Positions 17,788 to 27,735 of a stretch of 64,000 nt of DNA are shown one piece after another. Origin of the DNA: Alloscardovia theropitheci. GTDB lineage: Bacteria > Actinomycetota > Actinomycetes > Actinomycetales > Bifidobacteriaceae. The notes under the pieces were generated by a model. It was not told the DNA's origin. It did no database searches and saw nothing but the letters and a program-made list of their open reading frames with translations. How positions within the stretch are numbered: position 1 is the stretch's first letter; every line of letters starts with the position of its first letter. The DNA lies in contig NZ_RXLP01000023.1 in the NCBI RefSeq assembly GCF_004332295.1, positions 80,526 to 144,525 on the forward strand, given 5' to 3'. A program made the position numbers and the translations under genes.

Positions 17788-19212
17788 CTACTCCTGTACC
17801 TTCTTCTGTGTGAAGAGATAAACGAGCAATGCCACGATGATGACCGCCGCTGCTCCAAGGTAGATTCCGGAAGCATTGGCTGCAGCTCCACTCATGCCTG
17901 TGAGCTTGAAGCCTGCAAACGCATTCGTGCTGCTGATAGTACCCATAATTGCGATACCAATGGATGCAGTGGTATTGATCGCCAAATCATTCATACCTAC
18001 ACCACGACCGGATTCCTCTGCTGGAAGCGTTCCGAGTACGAGGGAAACGATTGGCGAGTAGAGCAAGCCTGCACCGGCATAGAATACACATGCAGCGAAG
18101 GTCATTGCCCAAACGCCATGATTAATCAGTAATCCACCGAGAATGAAGCCGAGCGCCATCAAAGTACCCGAAGTCATCAATGCAACATTTCGACCGATCT
18201 TATCGACAATCCAGCCTGAAGTTGTTCCAACTACTGCAGCAATAATGAAGCCCCATACGATGAAGTGGGATGCTTCGTTCGTGCTGATCTTATAGATATT
18301 GGTTGCTACGTAATTGAACATTGGTGAGAAGTAATAGTTCGGGAAGAAGAACAAGAGGACATACAAAGTTCCGATGAGCCACTTTGTATTCTTGAAGAAT
18401 TCTGGAGTGACGAATGGATCTTTTGCTACGTGAATGTAGAATGCGAAACCTACAAACAAAGCAATTGCTACAATCATCATCCACCAAGCATTGTATGAGA
18501 AGAACAATGCAAGGAATGCTGCACCGAGACCGAAGATGGTGAAGCCAAGAGCATCAATCTTTTCGCCAGAACGAGAAGCATCTGGAAGATTCTTGAGTAA
18601 AATTGGGAGCAAAAGAATTGTTACTGTAGGAATAAGGAAGAGGTATGCCCAGTGAATTGAGCTAAACAAACCGGCAGCAAATACACCGATTGCTGCGGAA
18701 AGCTGGTAAGCAGCAGTGAAGAGACCAAAGAAGATGACCTTCAATGAATTCTTCAAATACTTCGTAGCTACAACCAAGAATGCAGAACCTGCTACCTGCT
18801 CACCCGCTGTTTGCAGTACACGAGCGATGATAACGATCCAAATGTTTGGAGTAAAGAAGTACCCTGCCACAAATCCGAATACCGAACCGATGAAAAGCGT
18901 GATAATTCCAACCGTTACAAGCTTCTTCAAAGATACGAAGTCGCCCAAAGAACCGTATACGAAGCATACGATACCAAGAACGATACCTGGAATTGCAGTG
19001 ATCAATGATGCTTGACCTGCAGCTCCGACATCCTTACCCACTTGCAAAAATACGAGATTGAATCCTTGCAGGCACAATGTACCCAAAACGAAGGTAACAA
19101 GCAATGGGATCAATGCCCGTACTGCCTTGTCACTAGTCATTCCCGCAGCCAATGCAGCTGGGGATTCTGGCTCTGCTGCTGCACGTGATGCAGCGGAATT
19201 TTCATTAGCCAT
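17788..19212 (-). CDS. Major facilitator superfamily transporter, probable nucleoside uptake
   Basis: A 474-residue polytopic membrane protein with about 12-14 hydrophobic helices and the MFS loop FVYGSLGDFVSLKKL after helix 2 and IARVLQTAGEQVAGSA. A short polar N-terminus rich in Ala/Ser/Glu precedes helix 1. The ATG at 19212 follows AGAGGAAATAT, a better start than the ATG at 19254. It lies 85 bp downstream of a nucleoside hydrolase gene on the same strand, behind one LacI-type operator. The architecture alone resembles DHA-type drug exporters; nucleoside transport is inferred from the neighbour. Confidence 0.78.
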   Translation of the reverse strand: MANENSAASRAAAEPESPAALAAGMTSDKAVRALIPLLVTFVLGTLCLQGFNLVFLQVGKDVGAAGQASLITAIPGIVLGIVCFVYGSLGDFVSLKKLVTVGIITLFIGSVFGFVAGYFFTPNIWIVIIARVLQTAGEQVAGSAFLVVATKYLKNSLKVIFFGLFTAAYQLSAAIGVFAAGLFSSIHWAYLFLIPTVTILLLPILLKNLPDASRSGEKIDALGFTIFGLGAAFLALFFSYNAWWMMIVAIALFVGFAFYIHVAKDPFVTPEFFKNTKWLIGTLYVLLFFFPNYYFSPMFNYVATNIYKISTNEASHFIVWGFIIAAVVGTTSGWIVDKIGRNVALMTSGTLMALGFILGGLLINHGVWAMTFAACVFYAGAGLLYSPIVSLVLGTLPAEESGRGVGMNDLAINTTASIGIAIMGTISSTNAFAGFKLTGMSGAAANASGIYLGAAAVIIVALLVYLFTQKKVQE

Positions 19213-19297
19213 ATATTTCCTCTTTTGTCTTTCTTTCTTCACTAAGTTTGTCAAATCGTCTTGAAGCTAGGTTCAAGACAAACATAAAGAAATCAAC

Positions 19298-20254
19298 TTA
19301 GTTACGAGCAACGAGATTGCCAATACGTTCAATAAGTTCATTCACGAAGCGATCGACGTCAACAGCAATTGCTGCCTTCATCGTCTTGTGAGGATCAGTA
19401 ATACGTTGTTCATCGCCAATAGTACGTCCGCGTGTAGGACCTTCGACATCTACCTTCATGTTGAGATCAAGCAATGTAACAAGAGTTGGATCAATAGCCA
19501 CAGCTACTGCAAGCGGGTCATGCAAACCGCATCCGCCCAAATGAGGAGCAGTCGTCTCATATGCTTTGATGTAGAAGTCCACCATATCAGCGAAGAATTC
19601 GCCAGACTTTGTACCGGTTTCGCGCCACTTCTGGGTGTCCTTATACGTAAGAAGCGTCTGAAGAGTAACATCCAAACCAATCATGGTTACAGGAGCGCCT
19701 GAACGGAAGAGGAAGTCAGCAGCTTCTGGATCTTGGGAAATATTTGCTTCAGTCCATGCATTCACATTGCCTGGAACGGTAAGGGCCCCACCCATGATGA
19801 CGATATTGCCGATGAGGTTTACAATTTCTGGATCCTTCTTAATTGCTGCGGCAATATTGGTATCAGGACCAGTTGGCACATATACCAGATCCTTGCCATA
19901 CTTATGTACTGCTTCGATAATGAAGTCAACAGCACTCTGCTCTTCTACAGGGCGAGGGGAATCAGGAATTTCAACATCGCCGATACCGTTTTTACCATGA
20001 ATAAATGCAGAAATTGGGAGTACTTCGAAACTATCTTTGGTCGAAGCATGCTCGATTCCACGGAATACTGGAACTTCAGGATGACCAAGGATATCGGTAA
20101 TAGCAAGAGAGTTACGCACGCCCTGATCTACGAGAACGTTTCCATATGTACCGGTAATACCAATAAGCTCTACTTCTGGGCTCGCGAGCGCGTAAGCAAT
20201 AGCCATTGCATCATCTACGCCTGTATCGAGATCGAGAATCATCTTCTTTGACAT
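19298..20254 (-). CDS. Ribonucleoside (inosine-uridine preferring) hydrolase
   Basis: Hydrolyses the N-glycosidic bond of ribonucleosides to base and ribose. The calcium-binding signature DLDTGVDDAMAIAYAL is at the very N-terminus, and the other family motifs follow (GITGTYGNVLVDQGVRN, VPTGPDTNIAAAIKKDP, IVIMGGALTVPGN, WTEANISQDPEAADFLF, HDPLAVAVAIDP). The start ATG at 20254 follows GGAGGTTCTCCACC; a longer start at 20290 is less likely. It is the first gene of an operon with the MFS transporter, so the pair likely imports and splits nucleosides. Confidence 0.93.
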   Translation of the reverse strand: MSKKMILDLDTGVDDAMAIAYALASPEVELIGITGTYGNVLVDQGVRNSLAITDILGHPEVPVFRGIEHASTKDSFEVLPISAFIHGKNGIGDVEIPDSPRPVEEQSAVDFIIEAVHKYGKDLVYVPTGPDTNIAAAIKKDPEIVNLIGNIVIMGGALTVPGNVNAWTEANISQDPEAADFLFRSGAPVTMIGLDVTLQTLLTYKDTQKWRETGTKSGEFFADMVDFYIKAYETTAPHLGGCGLHDPLAVAVAIDPTLVTLLDLNMKVDVEGPTRGRTIGDEQRITDPHKTMKAAIAVDVDRFVNELIERIGNLVARN

Positions 20255-20363
20255 GGTGGAGAACCTCCGTTGGTTAATACGCGACAACAATTAAGTTGCC
20301 ATCGCTTTGCTGCTTGTGCTGCTTTTCGCTGGCTGAGCGCTTACTCCGAACTCTGGCTCGAAA

Positions 20364-20385
20364 GTTGGTTAAGCGCTTAACCAAC
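20364..20385. promoter_or_regulatory. 22-bp perfect palindrome, LacI-family operator
   Basis: A perfect palindrome centred on AAGCGCTT with arms GTTGGTTAAGC. It lies about 110 bp upstream of the nucleoside hydrolase start. A half-site-like TTGGTTAATACGCG lies at 20269-20282. The GC centre step and symmetry are typical of LacI-family operators; no LacI-family gene is in the window. Confidence 0.8.
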
Positions 20386-20397
20386 ATCTAAATGACA

Positions 20398-20426
20398 ACG
20401 ATAGCACGATTATCCTAATTGCGCAA
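20398..20426 (-). promoter_or_regulatory. Possible promoter of the nucleoside operon
   Basis: On the minus strand TTGCGC (20421-20426) and TATCGT (20398-20403) are 17 bp apart. The palindrome at 20364-20385 would then lie just downstream of the start point, a position suited to repression. Both hexamers match the consensus only moderately. Confidence 0.4.
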
Positions 20427-20581
20427 AATCGGAACACGAGGATATGAATTCAGCCCATTTTATCGGTTTATAAACCTTGAAAAGTATTATTCAACTGATA
20501 ACAAAGAATGTGTATTGCTTTGTTACGATTAGTTGCTAGATCGCCAATACCCAGATAAACAGATACCCAAATATCGAATAC

Positions 20582-21691
20582 TCACTCTTCCTCTCTCATC
20601 CCCTCCACAAACGATTCAACCGTTTCAAATTCAAAGAACTGCATCGAGTCCTCAGCTAATTCGTTCCCCGCATCAATCAGCTCAGATAGTTTTTCTGTTG
20701 GATATATGAGAAAGACGACATAATCAGCCATGACATCCATATTCACGAGTCGGTAGCCCTGTGATTGAAGTTGCCGATCCAATTCGATAGCCCAGTCAGA
20801 CATTTCCTGAGATGAATCAAAAGTTTCACTGTGCAACTCGATACTACGAGCATCAGTGCTTGCCCGACGATTTATCATGCTCTTTGCCGTATCAATGAAA
20901 TCGTCAAGAGCGTCGTCCTCACTGAAGATCCCAACCTCGTCTACTTCACTGAGCTCATCGACGAGCGCATACCATGCAATCGTATTTTCGGTTGAAGTTT
21001 CATATACGTCGGAATCGGACAAGCTGTCTTTGTGTTGTAAGAAATATTTACGCGGATTTGCAAAGCACCCGTGTAACCGTGCTAATACGCGCTGATCATA
21101 TGTAAGCATTGAAGCGATACGTTTGAAAATTTCCGTCTGAATTCTCGGACGATTATCCCATTCAATATCCCAATCCTCAATAAGCGGCATACGAGCGTAA
21201 TCAGTACGCGAATTATTAAGGAAATCTTGAACCATTTCCGCCGTTTCTTCCAACTCAAGCCCATCAATGCTCACACCAAGCGAATGCTTTCCAGTGCCTT
21301 CATCGGCGACTTCCACTACGCATATATAGTGAGTCAGAGATGGATTATACTCACTGAGCTTATTGTCTAACTTAATGGTCATGTCACTGCAAACACGATA
21401 ATATTCATCTGTGTCCAACGGTCTCTCAGTTTTAACAGAGAAGGACGTTATGCGCCCTTTATCTATATCGCGCAGACACTGTCTGATGTCAAACCATGTG
21501 AAGTCCTCAGTACTCAGGTCGTCAATCGTGAGCGTGCATCCACGATATTTCTTGCTCAGAAAACTCAAAAGACCCATATCATCCTCCTCAATGATTGCTC
21601 GCATAGTTATTAGGTCAACCGCCTGACCATTCATATACGTTACATACACCGTTTTTGACTCTTTCAATGAATCGACATTCGGCTTTTGCAA
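20582..21691 (-). CDS. Hypothetical acidic protein, possible DUF6630-like C-terminal half
   Basis: A 369-residue soluble, acidic protein with no signal peptide or membrane helix. I do not recognise the N-terminal half (about 1-165), which has a mixed alpha/beta look (HYICVVEVADEG, HSLGVSIDGLEL). The C-terminal half has a region (NTIAWYALVDELSEVDEVGIFSEDD in parts) followed by LDRQLQSQGYRLVNMDVMADYVVFLIYP, which reminds me of DUF6630 or SMI1/immunity-type proteins; this is a weak impression. It stands alone, with over 200 bp on either side. No function is assigned. Confidence 0.65.
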   Translation of the reverse strand: MQKPNVDSLKESKTVYVTYMNGQAVDLITMRAIIEEDDMGLLSFLSKKYRGCTLTIDDLSTEDFTWFDIRQCLRDIDKGRITSFSVKTERPLDTDEYYRVCSDMTIKLDNKLSEYNPSLTHYICVVEVADEGTGKHSLGVSIDGLELEETAEMVQDFLNNSRTDYARMPLIEDWDIEWDNRPRIQTEIFKRIASMLTYDQRVLARLHGCFANPRKYFLQHKDSLSDSDVYETSTENTIAWYALVDELSEVDEVGIFSEDDALDDFIDTAKSMINRRASTDARSIELHSETFDSSQEMSDWAIELDRQLQSQGYRLVNMDVMADYVVFLIYPTEKLSELIDAGNELAEDSMQFFEFETVESFVEGMREEE

Positions 21692-21909
21692 CTATCTAGC
21701 AAATCACTGTTATACGTTATTGTACTCCTGTTACGCTTGATGTTCTTTAACTCAAAAATTTTTGGACGGCGTATTTTTTGCACGTCGTATCGCACACGCC
21801 AACTAGATCCAGTAATCGTACTCTATTACTACATCATAATGTTGCGCTCTATCGCCTCACCATCTCACTGCATCCTATCGCTACACTCTTCACATGCTAA
21901 AATTCATGT

Positions 21910-22359
21910 ATGCACATTCAAGAGATTGAAGACCGCGATTCGGCTTTAATAAACATTCTTGTCGATATCTGGGAGCAATCTACACGCGCTACCCATACTT
22001 TCGTCCCAGAGCCTGAAATTCTTCGCATTAAGCAGTATATTCCTGAAGCTTTACGTGACGTTCCTGAGCTTATTATCGCTCAAGACGAATTAGGAAATCC
22101 TCTTGGCTTTATGGGTATTGATGGCACTCATCTTGAGATGCTTTTTATCGATCCACAAAATCGTGGACGAGGAATTGGCAAACAGCTTTTAGAATACGGT
22201 ATTAAAGCTCACGGTGTTCATGATCTTACTGTCAATGAGCAAAATCCGCAAGCAGTTGGTTTCTATGAGCACCTAGGTTTTGTCACTTATAAGCGTAGCG
22301 ATGTAGACGAGTATGGAGACCCCTTCCCTATCCTTTATATGCGTTTAGAGCATGAGTAA
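21910..22359 (+). CDS. GNAT-family N-acetyltransferase (YjaB-like)
   Basis: A 149-residue acetyl-CoA-dependent acyltransferase. The acetyl-CoA loop is RGRGIGKQLLEYGIK, preceded by the beta-strand LEMLFIDPQN and followed by DLTVNEQNPQAVGFYEHLGF, the classical GNAT ending. The opening (LINILVDIWEQSTRATHTFVPEPEI) is that of YjaB-type proteins. The substrate is unknown. It is a single gene, between a hypothetical gene on the other strand and the rsmC-like/hrpA pair. No clear ribosome site is seen upstream of the ATG. Confidence 0.9.
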   Translation: MHIQEIEDRDSALINILVDIWEQSTRATHTFVPEPEILRIKQYIPEALRDVPELIIAQDELGNPLGFMGIDGTHLEMLFIDPQNRGRGIGKQLLEYGIKAHGVHDLTVNEQNPQAVGFYEHLGFVTYKRSDVDEYGDPFPILYMRLEHE

Positions 22360-22616
22360 TTTTCTACAAAATTGTATAAACAGTAAGCTCGCTAAAACTG
22401 TAATTACTTCATCTCTTTGTCCCCGAAACTCATCAAATGCAGCGCGAATACTGCCGTACGAATATTTCTCATTGTGCCTACCGCGAGACTATGCCACAAT
22501 ACCCATCAAATTCTGAACACTTATGTAAAATAAATACAGCACAAAGCATTGTATAGATAGCATTGCTAATGCACTAAAACTATTCGTTTCATATCGGTGA
22601 ACTTTGAGGGATACAC

Positions 22617-23396
22617 GTGTCACGGAAAACTAACGCTCCTATGGCTCAATCGAAAGGGCTCGATGCTCATAACGAGCAGTACTTTACAGCGCAACCATCA
22701 ACTGATGATGAACGCCGCGAGCTCAGTGTAACTATTCGCGGTAATGATTACACCGTTACTGTGTCTAATAGTGTTTTCTCAACTCATCGGTTAGATCTTG
22801 GCACGAAAGTCCTTCTAGATAGAGTTCCTTCACCTGAGGATTTGCCAGACGGCGCTCAAATTCTTGATATCGGTTGCGGCTGGGGGCCAATTTCTCTCGC
22901 TGCTGCATCAGAAGCCCCTCATAATGCTACTGTTTGGGCTCTTGATGTCAACGAGCGAGCTGTTGAACTTACACAAGAAAATGCACGCCGTGCACAGTTA
23001 GAATCCGTTCATGCTGGCACTACAGAAAGTCTCACTAACGAATTCGGACAGCGCTGGACGCACGCCCAGTTCGATCTCATCTGGTCAAATCCGCCTATTC
23101 GCATAGGAAAAGAAGCATTACACGAACTTCTCATGACATATCTTCTTCGTCTTAAGCCAAACGGAGGCACAGCATATCTTGTCGTGCAAAAGCATTTAGG
23201 CGCAGACCCGCTCATCTCATGGCTTGATGAACATTTGAACGATGCTTCAGCAGACTTAGAGCATGCGAGCTCTCAGGACGCAGCATCAGAATCATCGGAA
23301 CCATCAGAATATCCAGAACAACCAGAACAATCTTTCACGGTATCAAAGTACGCTTCAGCTAAGGGATACCGCATTATTGAGGTAATTCGACATTAA
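22617..23396 (+). CDS. RsmC-like class I SAM-dependent methyltransferase
   Basis: A 259-residue methyltransferase. Motif I is ILDIGCGWGPISLAAA, acidic strand VWALDVNERAVELTQENA, and the catalytic motif SNPPIRIGKEALHEL is that of RsmC/RlmG rRNA guanine-N2 methyltransferases. It is the short, single-domain form. A Ser/Glu/Pro-rich insertion (SSEPSEYPEQPEQ) lies near the C-terminus before YASAKGYRIIEVIRH. The start is GTG at 22617 after GAGGGATACAC. The stop overlaps the ATG of hrpA by one base (TAATG), so the two RNA-processing genes are coupled. Confidence 0.9.
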   Translation: MSRKTNAPMAQSKGLDAHNEQYFTAQPSTDDERRELSVTIRGNDYTVTVSNSVFSTHRLDLGTKVLLDRVPSPEDLPDGAQILDIGCGWGPISLAAASEAPHNATVWALDVNERAVELTQENARRAQLESVHAGTTESLTNEFGQRWTHAQFDLIWSNPPIRIGKEALHELLMTYLLRLKPNGGTAYLVVQKHLGADPLISWLDEHLNDASADLEHASSQDAASESSEPSEYPEQPEQSFTVSKYASAKGYRIIEVIRH

Positions 23397-26300
23397 TGAC
23401 ACAAGAACAATCATCTACTTACCATACTCACAACACTTCAGACACCGCATCAGCTACTTCGGCCCGCACGTCTACTTCTGCTAGCACCACTACTTCGCGA
23501 GCGCTTCATTTCTCATATCCTGAGTCGCTCCCGGTAAGCCAAGCACGCTCTGAGATTATTGATGCCATTAAGAGCTCACAGGTGATTATCGTTTCCGGTC
23601 AAACCGGTTCTGGTAAAACGACTCAGATCCCTAAGATGCTCCTGGAAATGAACCGTGGCTCACACGGGAAGAAAATTATCGTTACACAGCCTCGTCGTAT
23701 CGCGGCGCGAAGCGTAGCTGAACGTATCGCTGAAGAAACGCATTCCAAGCTTGGCGACACTATGGGTTACCGAGTTCGCTTCACCGATGAAAGTTCAAGC
23801 AAAACTCGTCTTGTCATCGCAACAGATGGTATCTTACTCGCTCATATTCAGCGTGACCCTCTCCTTTCGGCATATGACACGATTATGATTGATGAAGCTC
23901 ACGAGCGAAGCCTGAACATTGATTTTCTTTTAGGGTATTTGACGACGATTTTGCCGAAGCGCAAAGATTTAAAACTCATCATCACGTCAGCGACTATTGA
24001 TTCTCAAAAATTCCAGGAACATTATTCTCGAGTTACGAAGAAAACTGTTCCTGTTATCGAAGTCAGTGGACGCACTTTCCCTGTCCAAGTACTGTATGAA
24101 CCAGTGGGAGCCGCTCCTGCTCTCGTGCGAAATCTCAGTAGTTTCCCTTCGCTCAACGCTTCCATTTCGATGGATGACGATTCAAGTAATTCCGGCGACG
24201 ATTCAAACGATTTTGATGACGATATGGCAGTATCGACGGCTGTTGCCCGTGCGTGTGCTGAGCTCAGCATTCATTCCACGCACACGAGTGGTCCGCGCGA
24301 TATCCTTGTTTTTGCAGCCGGCGAGCGCGATATCCGCGAGTATGAGCATGCTATTTCTAAGGCATTCGGTGCACGCGCTTCAGATAGGAAGCGTCCTGAT
24401 GCTATAGAAATAGTTCCTCTTTACGCTCGTTTAAGCGCTAAAGATCAGCATAAGATTTTTGAGCCTCACACCCATCAGCGCATTATTATCGCTACAAATG
24501 TGGCAGAAACATCGTTGACAGTTCCAGGTATTCGTTATGTGGTCGACCCTGGTTTTGCACGCATTTCGCGATATTCGAAGACAGCTAAAGTTCAGAGACT
24601 TCCTATTGAGGAAATTTCTCAAGCAAGCGCAAATCAGCGTTCTGGACGTTGCGGACGTATCGCTGATGGTATCGCAATTCGTTTGTATTCGTCAGAAAAT
24701 TTCGAGTCGCGTCCGCAATTTACCGATCCGGAAATTCTGCGTACATCCTTAGGATCCGTCGTATTGCAAATGCTTGCTGTCGGCGTAGCTCACACGGCAA
24801 GCGATGTCACGAATTTCGGGTTTATCGATCCGCCAGATACAAGAGCGGTAAGCGATGGTTTTAATGAGCTTCTTGAGCTTCGCGCTATTAAGAGAGTAAA
24901 GAATAAACACTCGAAATCTCGAACTAAGCCTGAAGCGCACGTAGCCGAATCGTCTACTCCGAAGTCTGACGTAGTCCTGACTAAAATTGGCCGTCAGCTC
25001 TCACGCATTCCAATTGATGTGCGTTTGGCTCGTATGATTGTAGAAGCTAGCCATACAACGCCGAATAATCTTGCATCAGTTGTGGCTATTGTCGCATTTT
25101 TGAGTTTGCAAGATCCGCGTGAACGCCCAGAAGATGTGCGCGACGAGGCAGACCGCATTCATAAACGTTTCGCATGTAAAGATTCTGATTTTTTGAGCGC
25201 GCTCAATTTATGGGTACATTTCTATGAGCGGGACAATCGTTTATCGAATTCTCGGTTTAGGAAATTATGCCAATCAGAATTTGTTAATTTCCTTCGTATG
25301 CGTCAATGGCGTGATTTGTATCAGCAGCTCGTTACGATGTGCGCTGATATGAAGTGGGAAGTTGGGACGGTTACACCAATTAAGCGCCCTTCGCCTGACA
25401 TCGTCGATCTTCCTCAAGCACAGCAAGCATCAGGGGCTCTTGCGTGTGTATGGGATGGTGAGAGTATTCACCGTTCTATGCTTGCAGGGCTCTTATCTTC
25501 TATGGGTATGCAGGTAATTCGCGAACCGAAAGCTTCTCAATTTGCTGGTCTTAAAGGTGCTGCTCGTGTACGTGCTATGAAGCGCGCGGAGAAATTATCT
25601 AAAAACGATTATCAGGGTGCTCGCGGTACACGTTTCTCCCTCTTCCCTGGCTCTGATGTGGCTTCTACTACCCCATCGTGGGTTATGACAAGTGAACTCG
25701 TAGAGACGTCTCGTTTATGGGCTCGTATGAGTGCCGCAATTGACCCGAAATGGGCGTATGAGCTAGCTAAAGATTTAACCCGTACATCCTACGGTGCGCC
25801 ACACTGGTCAAGTTCTGCAGGAAGTGCTGTCGCGAGCTCTACAATTCATTTATACGGCTTACCGATTATCTCAGATCGACAAGTGCAATGGGGGCGCATT
25901 AATCCTGAAGAAGCACGCGAATTACTTATCCGTCAAGGGCTGATTGAGGGCGATATTACTCGCCGATTTAGCTACGATGATTTCGTAGCTAAGAATCATG
26001 CTGTGCTTGAGCAAGCTGATGAAGAAACTCATCGCACGCGTCAGATTAGTGATGCCGTCAGCGATGAAGATCTCTATGACTTCTATGATCGTGTCTTACC
26101 GCAGTCGGCTACATCCGTGGCAGAGCTTGCAAAATGGTGGAAGCACGAGCATGGCAATCAGCCTGATTTGCTTAATTTTGATCCGTCTAAGGTCGAACGT
26201 CTTGATAATTCTGAATCAGCAGATTTGAGCGATTATCCAGACCGCTGGTTCGTGCGCGGAACTGATGCTACCGAGTTTTCCTTCAAACTCAGTTATATTT

Positions 26301-27631
26301 ATGATCCTCATGCCGACAATGACGGTGTAACAGTACACATCCCGCTCTCCGCGCTCCTTCGTGTTCAGCCGCGTGATTTTACTTGGACTGTTCCTGGACT
26401 GCTCAATGATTTAATCGTCAATACTATTAAGTCTCTTCCAAAAGCTTTGCGCGTACAATTCGTCCCAGCTCCTAATACTGCTGTGCGCATCCGCCAATGG
26501 CTCAATGAACGCTATCCGTATCTGCCAGGCTCCAAGGAAACAATGGATAATGCTTCTCATGGCAACGAAATCCCTGATTTTACGCACGCATTTACTCAAG
26601 CAGCAATCAGTGTAACGAATGCTCAACTTCATCCAGAAGATTTCGGTCCAGAACAATTGACGCGCTTACCAAACTTCGTTCGACTTAATTTTGCCGTCGA
26701 AACCGATCCTGTACGTGGTCCGCGCGGTCGCATGAAACGTAAACCGCAGATTTTGGCTATTTCGAAAGATTTAGCCGAGCTTCAACGTCACTTCAGTGAC
26801 CAAGCTCAGCGCTCCGCTCGAAAGACTATCTCTCATCAAGCGGATGCTGCTCATAAAGCAGGCAAAGAAGTTAAACGCGCAGATTTGCTCCATAATGCTG
26901 GCGCTACAGACGAGCTTCGTCAAAATATGCTCTGGAAGAGCGTACTGGAGTCTGTGAAACTTCCAAATGAGCGCATCCGTTCGCGCTGGCTTGGAAATGA
27001 GGCTCTTATTCTTGCCACAGCGCCTTACAGCAGTATTGATGCCACAATTGACGATATGCAGTTGGCTGCGGTCAAACGCTTACTTCCTCATATAGACACG
27101 ATTAGTTCAGATAAGCAATTAGCCGATGAAATTGCTGGAATTATGAATGTATTCGAGGATACTGTCTACGCAGTCGCTCATGATGTCATAGCGATTTTGC
27201 AGTCGTACGGTGAAGTCTCTCACGCAGTGAGCGGCAAGGCTGATTTGCCACTACTGTCTGTACTTCAATCTGTACGAACGCATGCACAAGCTCTTGTTCA
27301 CGAAGGGTTTATAGCCGAAACACCATCAGAGTATCTTCCGCGTATCAAACGTTACTTAATGGCGGATATCATGCGCATCGAAAAGGCAAAGCAAAATCGT
27401 GATCGCGATGTGCAATGGGCTTGGCAAGCTGACGAGGCTTTAGCACTTGTCCATGAAGCTCAGGCTCGTGCCGATAAAGCTCCTGCCGGTCCTGTCCATG
27501 ATGATGCTGTACAAGTCGCTGAGCAATTGCGATGGATGTATGAAGAATTCCTCGTCTCCTTATGGGCTCAGGAATATGGAACTGCTTACCCGATTAGTAT
27601 GAAGAGGCTCAGGAAAGCTGCAGAAAAATAG
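23396..27631 (+). CDS. hrpA: ATP-dependent RNA helicase HrpA (DEAH box)
   Basis: A 1411-residue DEAH-box helicase, full length for HrpA. After an N-terminal Ser/Thr-rich stretch (about 1-35) come SGQTGSGKTTQIPKML, QPRRIAARSVAERIAEE, the DEAH box MIDEAHERSLNIDFLLG, ITSATID, and the second RecA domain with ATNVAETSLTVPGIRYVVDPG and QRSGRCGRIADG. The helicase-associated and OB regions follow, then the long HrpA-specific C-terminus (ending SLWAQEYGTAYPISMKRLRKA). An acidic Ser/Asp insertion (about 258-275) is present in the second helicase domain. HrpA acts in mRNA processing and ribosome rescue. Confidence 0.95.
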   Translation: MTQEQSSTYHTHNTSDTASATSARTSTSASTTTSRALHFSYPESLPVSQARSEIIDAIKSSQVIIVSGQTGSGKTTQIPKMLLEMNRGSHGKKIIVTQPRRIAARSVAERIAEETHSKLGDTMGYRVRFTDESSSKTRLVIATDGILLAHIQRDPLLSAYDTIMIDEAHERSLNIDFLLGYLTTILPKRKDLKLIITSATIDSQKFQEHYSRVTKKTVPVIEVSGRTFPVQVLYEPVGAAPALVRNLSSFPSLNASISMDDDSSNSGDDSNDFDDDMAVSTAVARACAELSIHSTHTSGPRDILVFAAGERDIREYEHAISKAFGARASDRKRPDAIEIVPLYARLSAKDQHKIFEPHTHQRIIIATNVAETSLTVPGIRYVVDPGFARISRYSKTAKVQRLPIEEISQASANQRSGRCGRIADGIAIRLYSSENFESRPQFTDPEILRTSLGSVVLQMLAVGVAHTASDVTNFGFIDPPDTRAVSDGFNELLELRAIKRVKNKHSKSRTKPEAHVAESSTPKSDVVLTKIGRQLSRIPIDVRLARMIVEASHTTPNNLASVVAIVAFLSLQDPRERPEDVRDEADRIHKRFACKDSDFLSALNLWVHFYERDNRLSNSRFRKLCQSEFVNFLRMRQWRDLYQQLVTMCADMKWEVGTVTPIKRPSPDIVDLPQAQQASGALACVWDGESIHRSMLAGLLSSMGMQVIREPKASQFAGLKGAARVRAMKRAEKLSKNDYQGARGTRFSLFPGSDVASTTPSWVMTSELVETSRLWARMSAAIDPKWAYELAKDLTRTSYGAPHWSSSAGSAVASSTIHLYGLPIISDRQVQWGRINPEEARELLIRQGLIEGDITRRFSYDDFVAKNHAVLEQADEETHRTRQISDAVSDEDLYDFYDRVLPQSATSVAELAKWWKHEHGNQPDLLNFDPSKVERLDNSESADLSDYPDRWFVRGTDATEFSFKLSYIYDPHADNDGVTVHIPLSALLRVQPRDFTWTVPGLLNDLIVNTIKSLPKALRVQFVPAPNTAVRIRQWLNERYPYLPGSKETMDNASHGNEIPDFTHAFTQAAISVTNAQLHPEDFGPEQLTRLPNFVRLNFAVETDPVRGPRGRMKRKPQILAISKDLAELQRHFSDQAQRSARKTISHQADAAHKAGKEVKRADLLHNAGATDELRQNMLWKSVLESVKLPNERIRSRWLGNEALILATAPYSSIDATIDDMQLAAVKRLLPHIDTISSDKQLADEIAGIMNVFEDTVYAVAHDVIAILQSYGEVSHAVSGKADLPLLSVLQSVRTHAQALVHEGFIAETPSEYLPRIKRYLMADIMRIEKAKQNRDRDVQWAWQADEALALVHEAQARADKAPAGPVHDDAVQVAEQLRWMYEEFLVSLWAQEYGTAYPISMKRLRKAAEK

Positions 27632-27665
27632 TTTGAGAAGCTACTCTCGCAGAACCATAATGAAT

Positions 27666-27703
27666 GTGGTGATACACGGTTAGAAATATCCGCGTATCAC
27701 CAC
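27666..27703 (+). terminator. Stem-loop after hrpA
   Basis: GTGGTGATAC (27666-27675) pairs with GTATCACCAC (27694-27703), 35 bp after the hrpA stop. A T-tract is lacking. Confidence 0.55.
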
Positions 27704-27735
27704 ATCGCATCTTCATGTACTTTCGTGATGTATCC

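Noticed and set aside
20547..20577. ATACCCAGA and ATACCCAAAT words as a further repeat cluster
   Set aside because: Only the short ACCCA core matches; the GACC end of the unit is missing.
23997..24407. 136-residue open frame inside hrpA, other frame
   Set aside because: A shadow of a long gene with strong family motifs; no ribosome site or family pattern.
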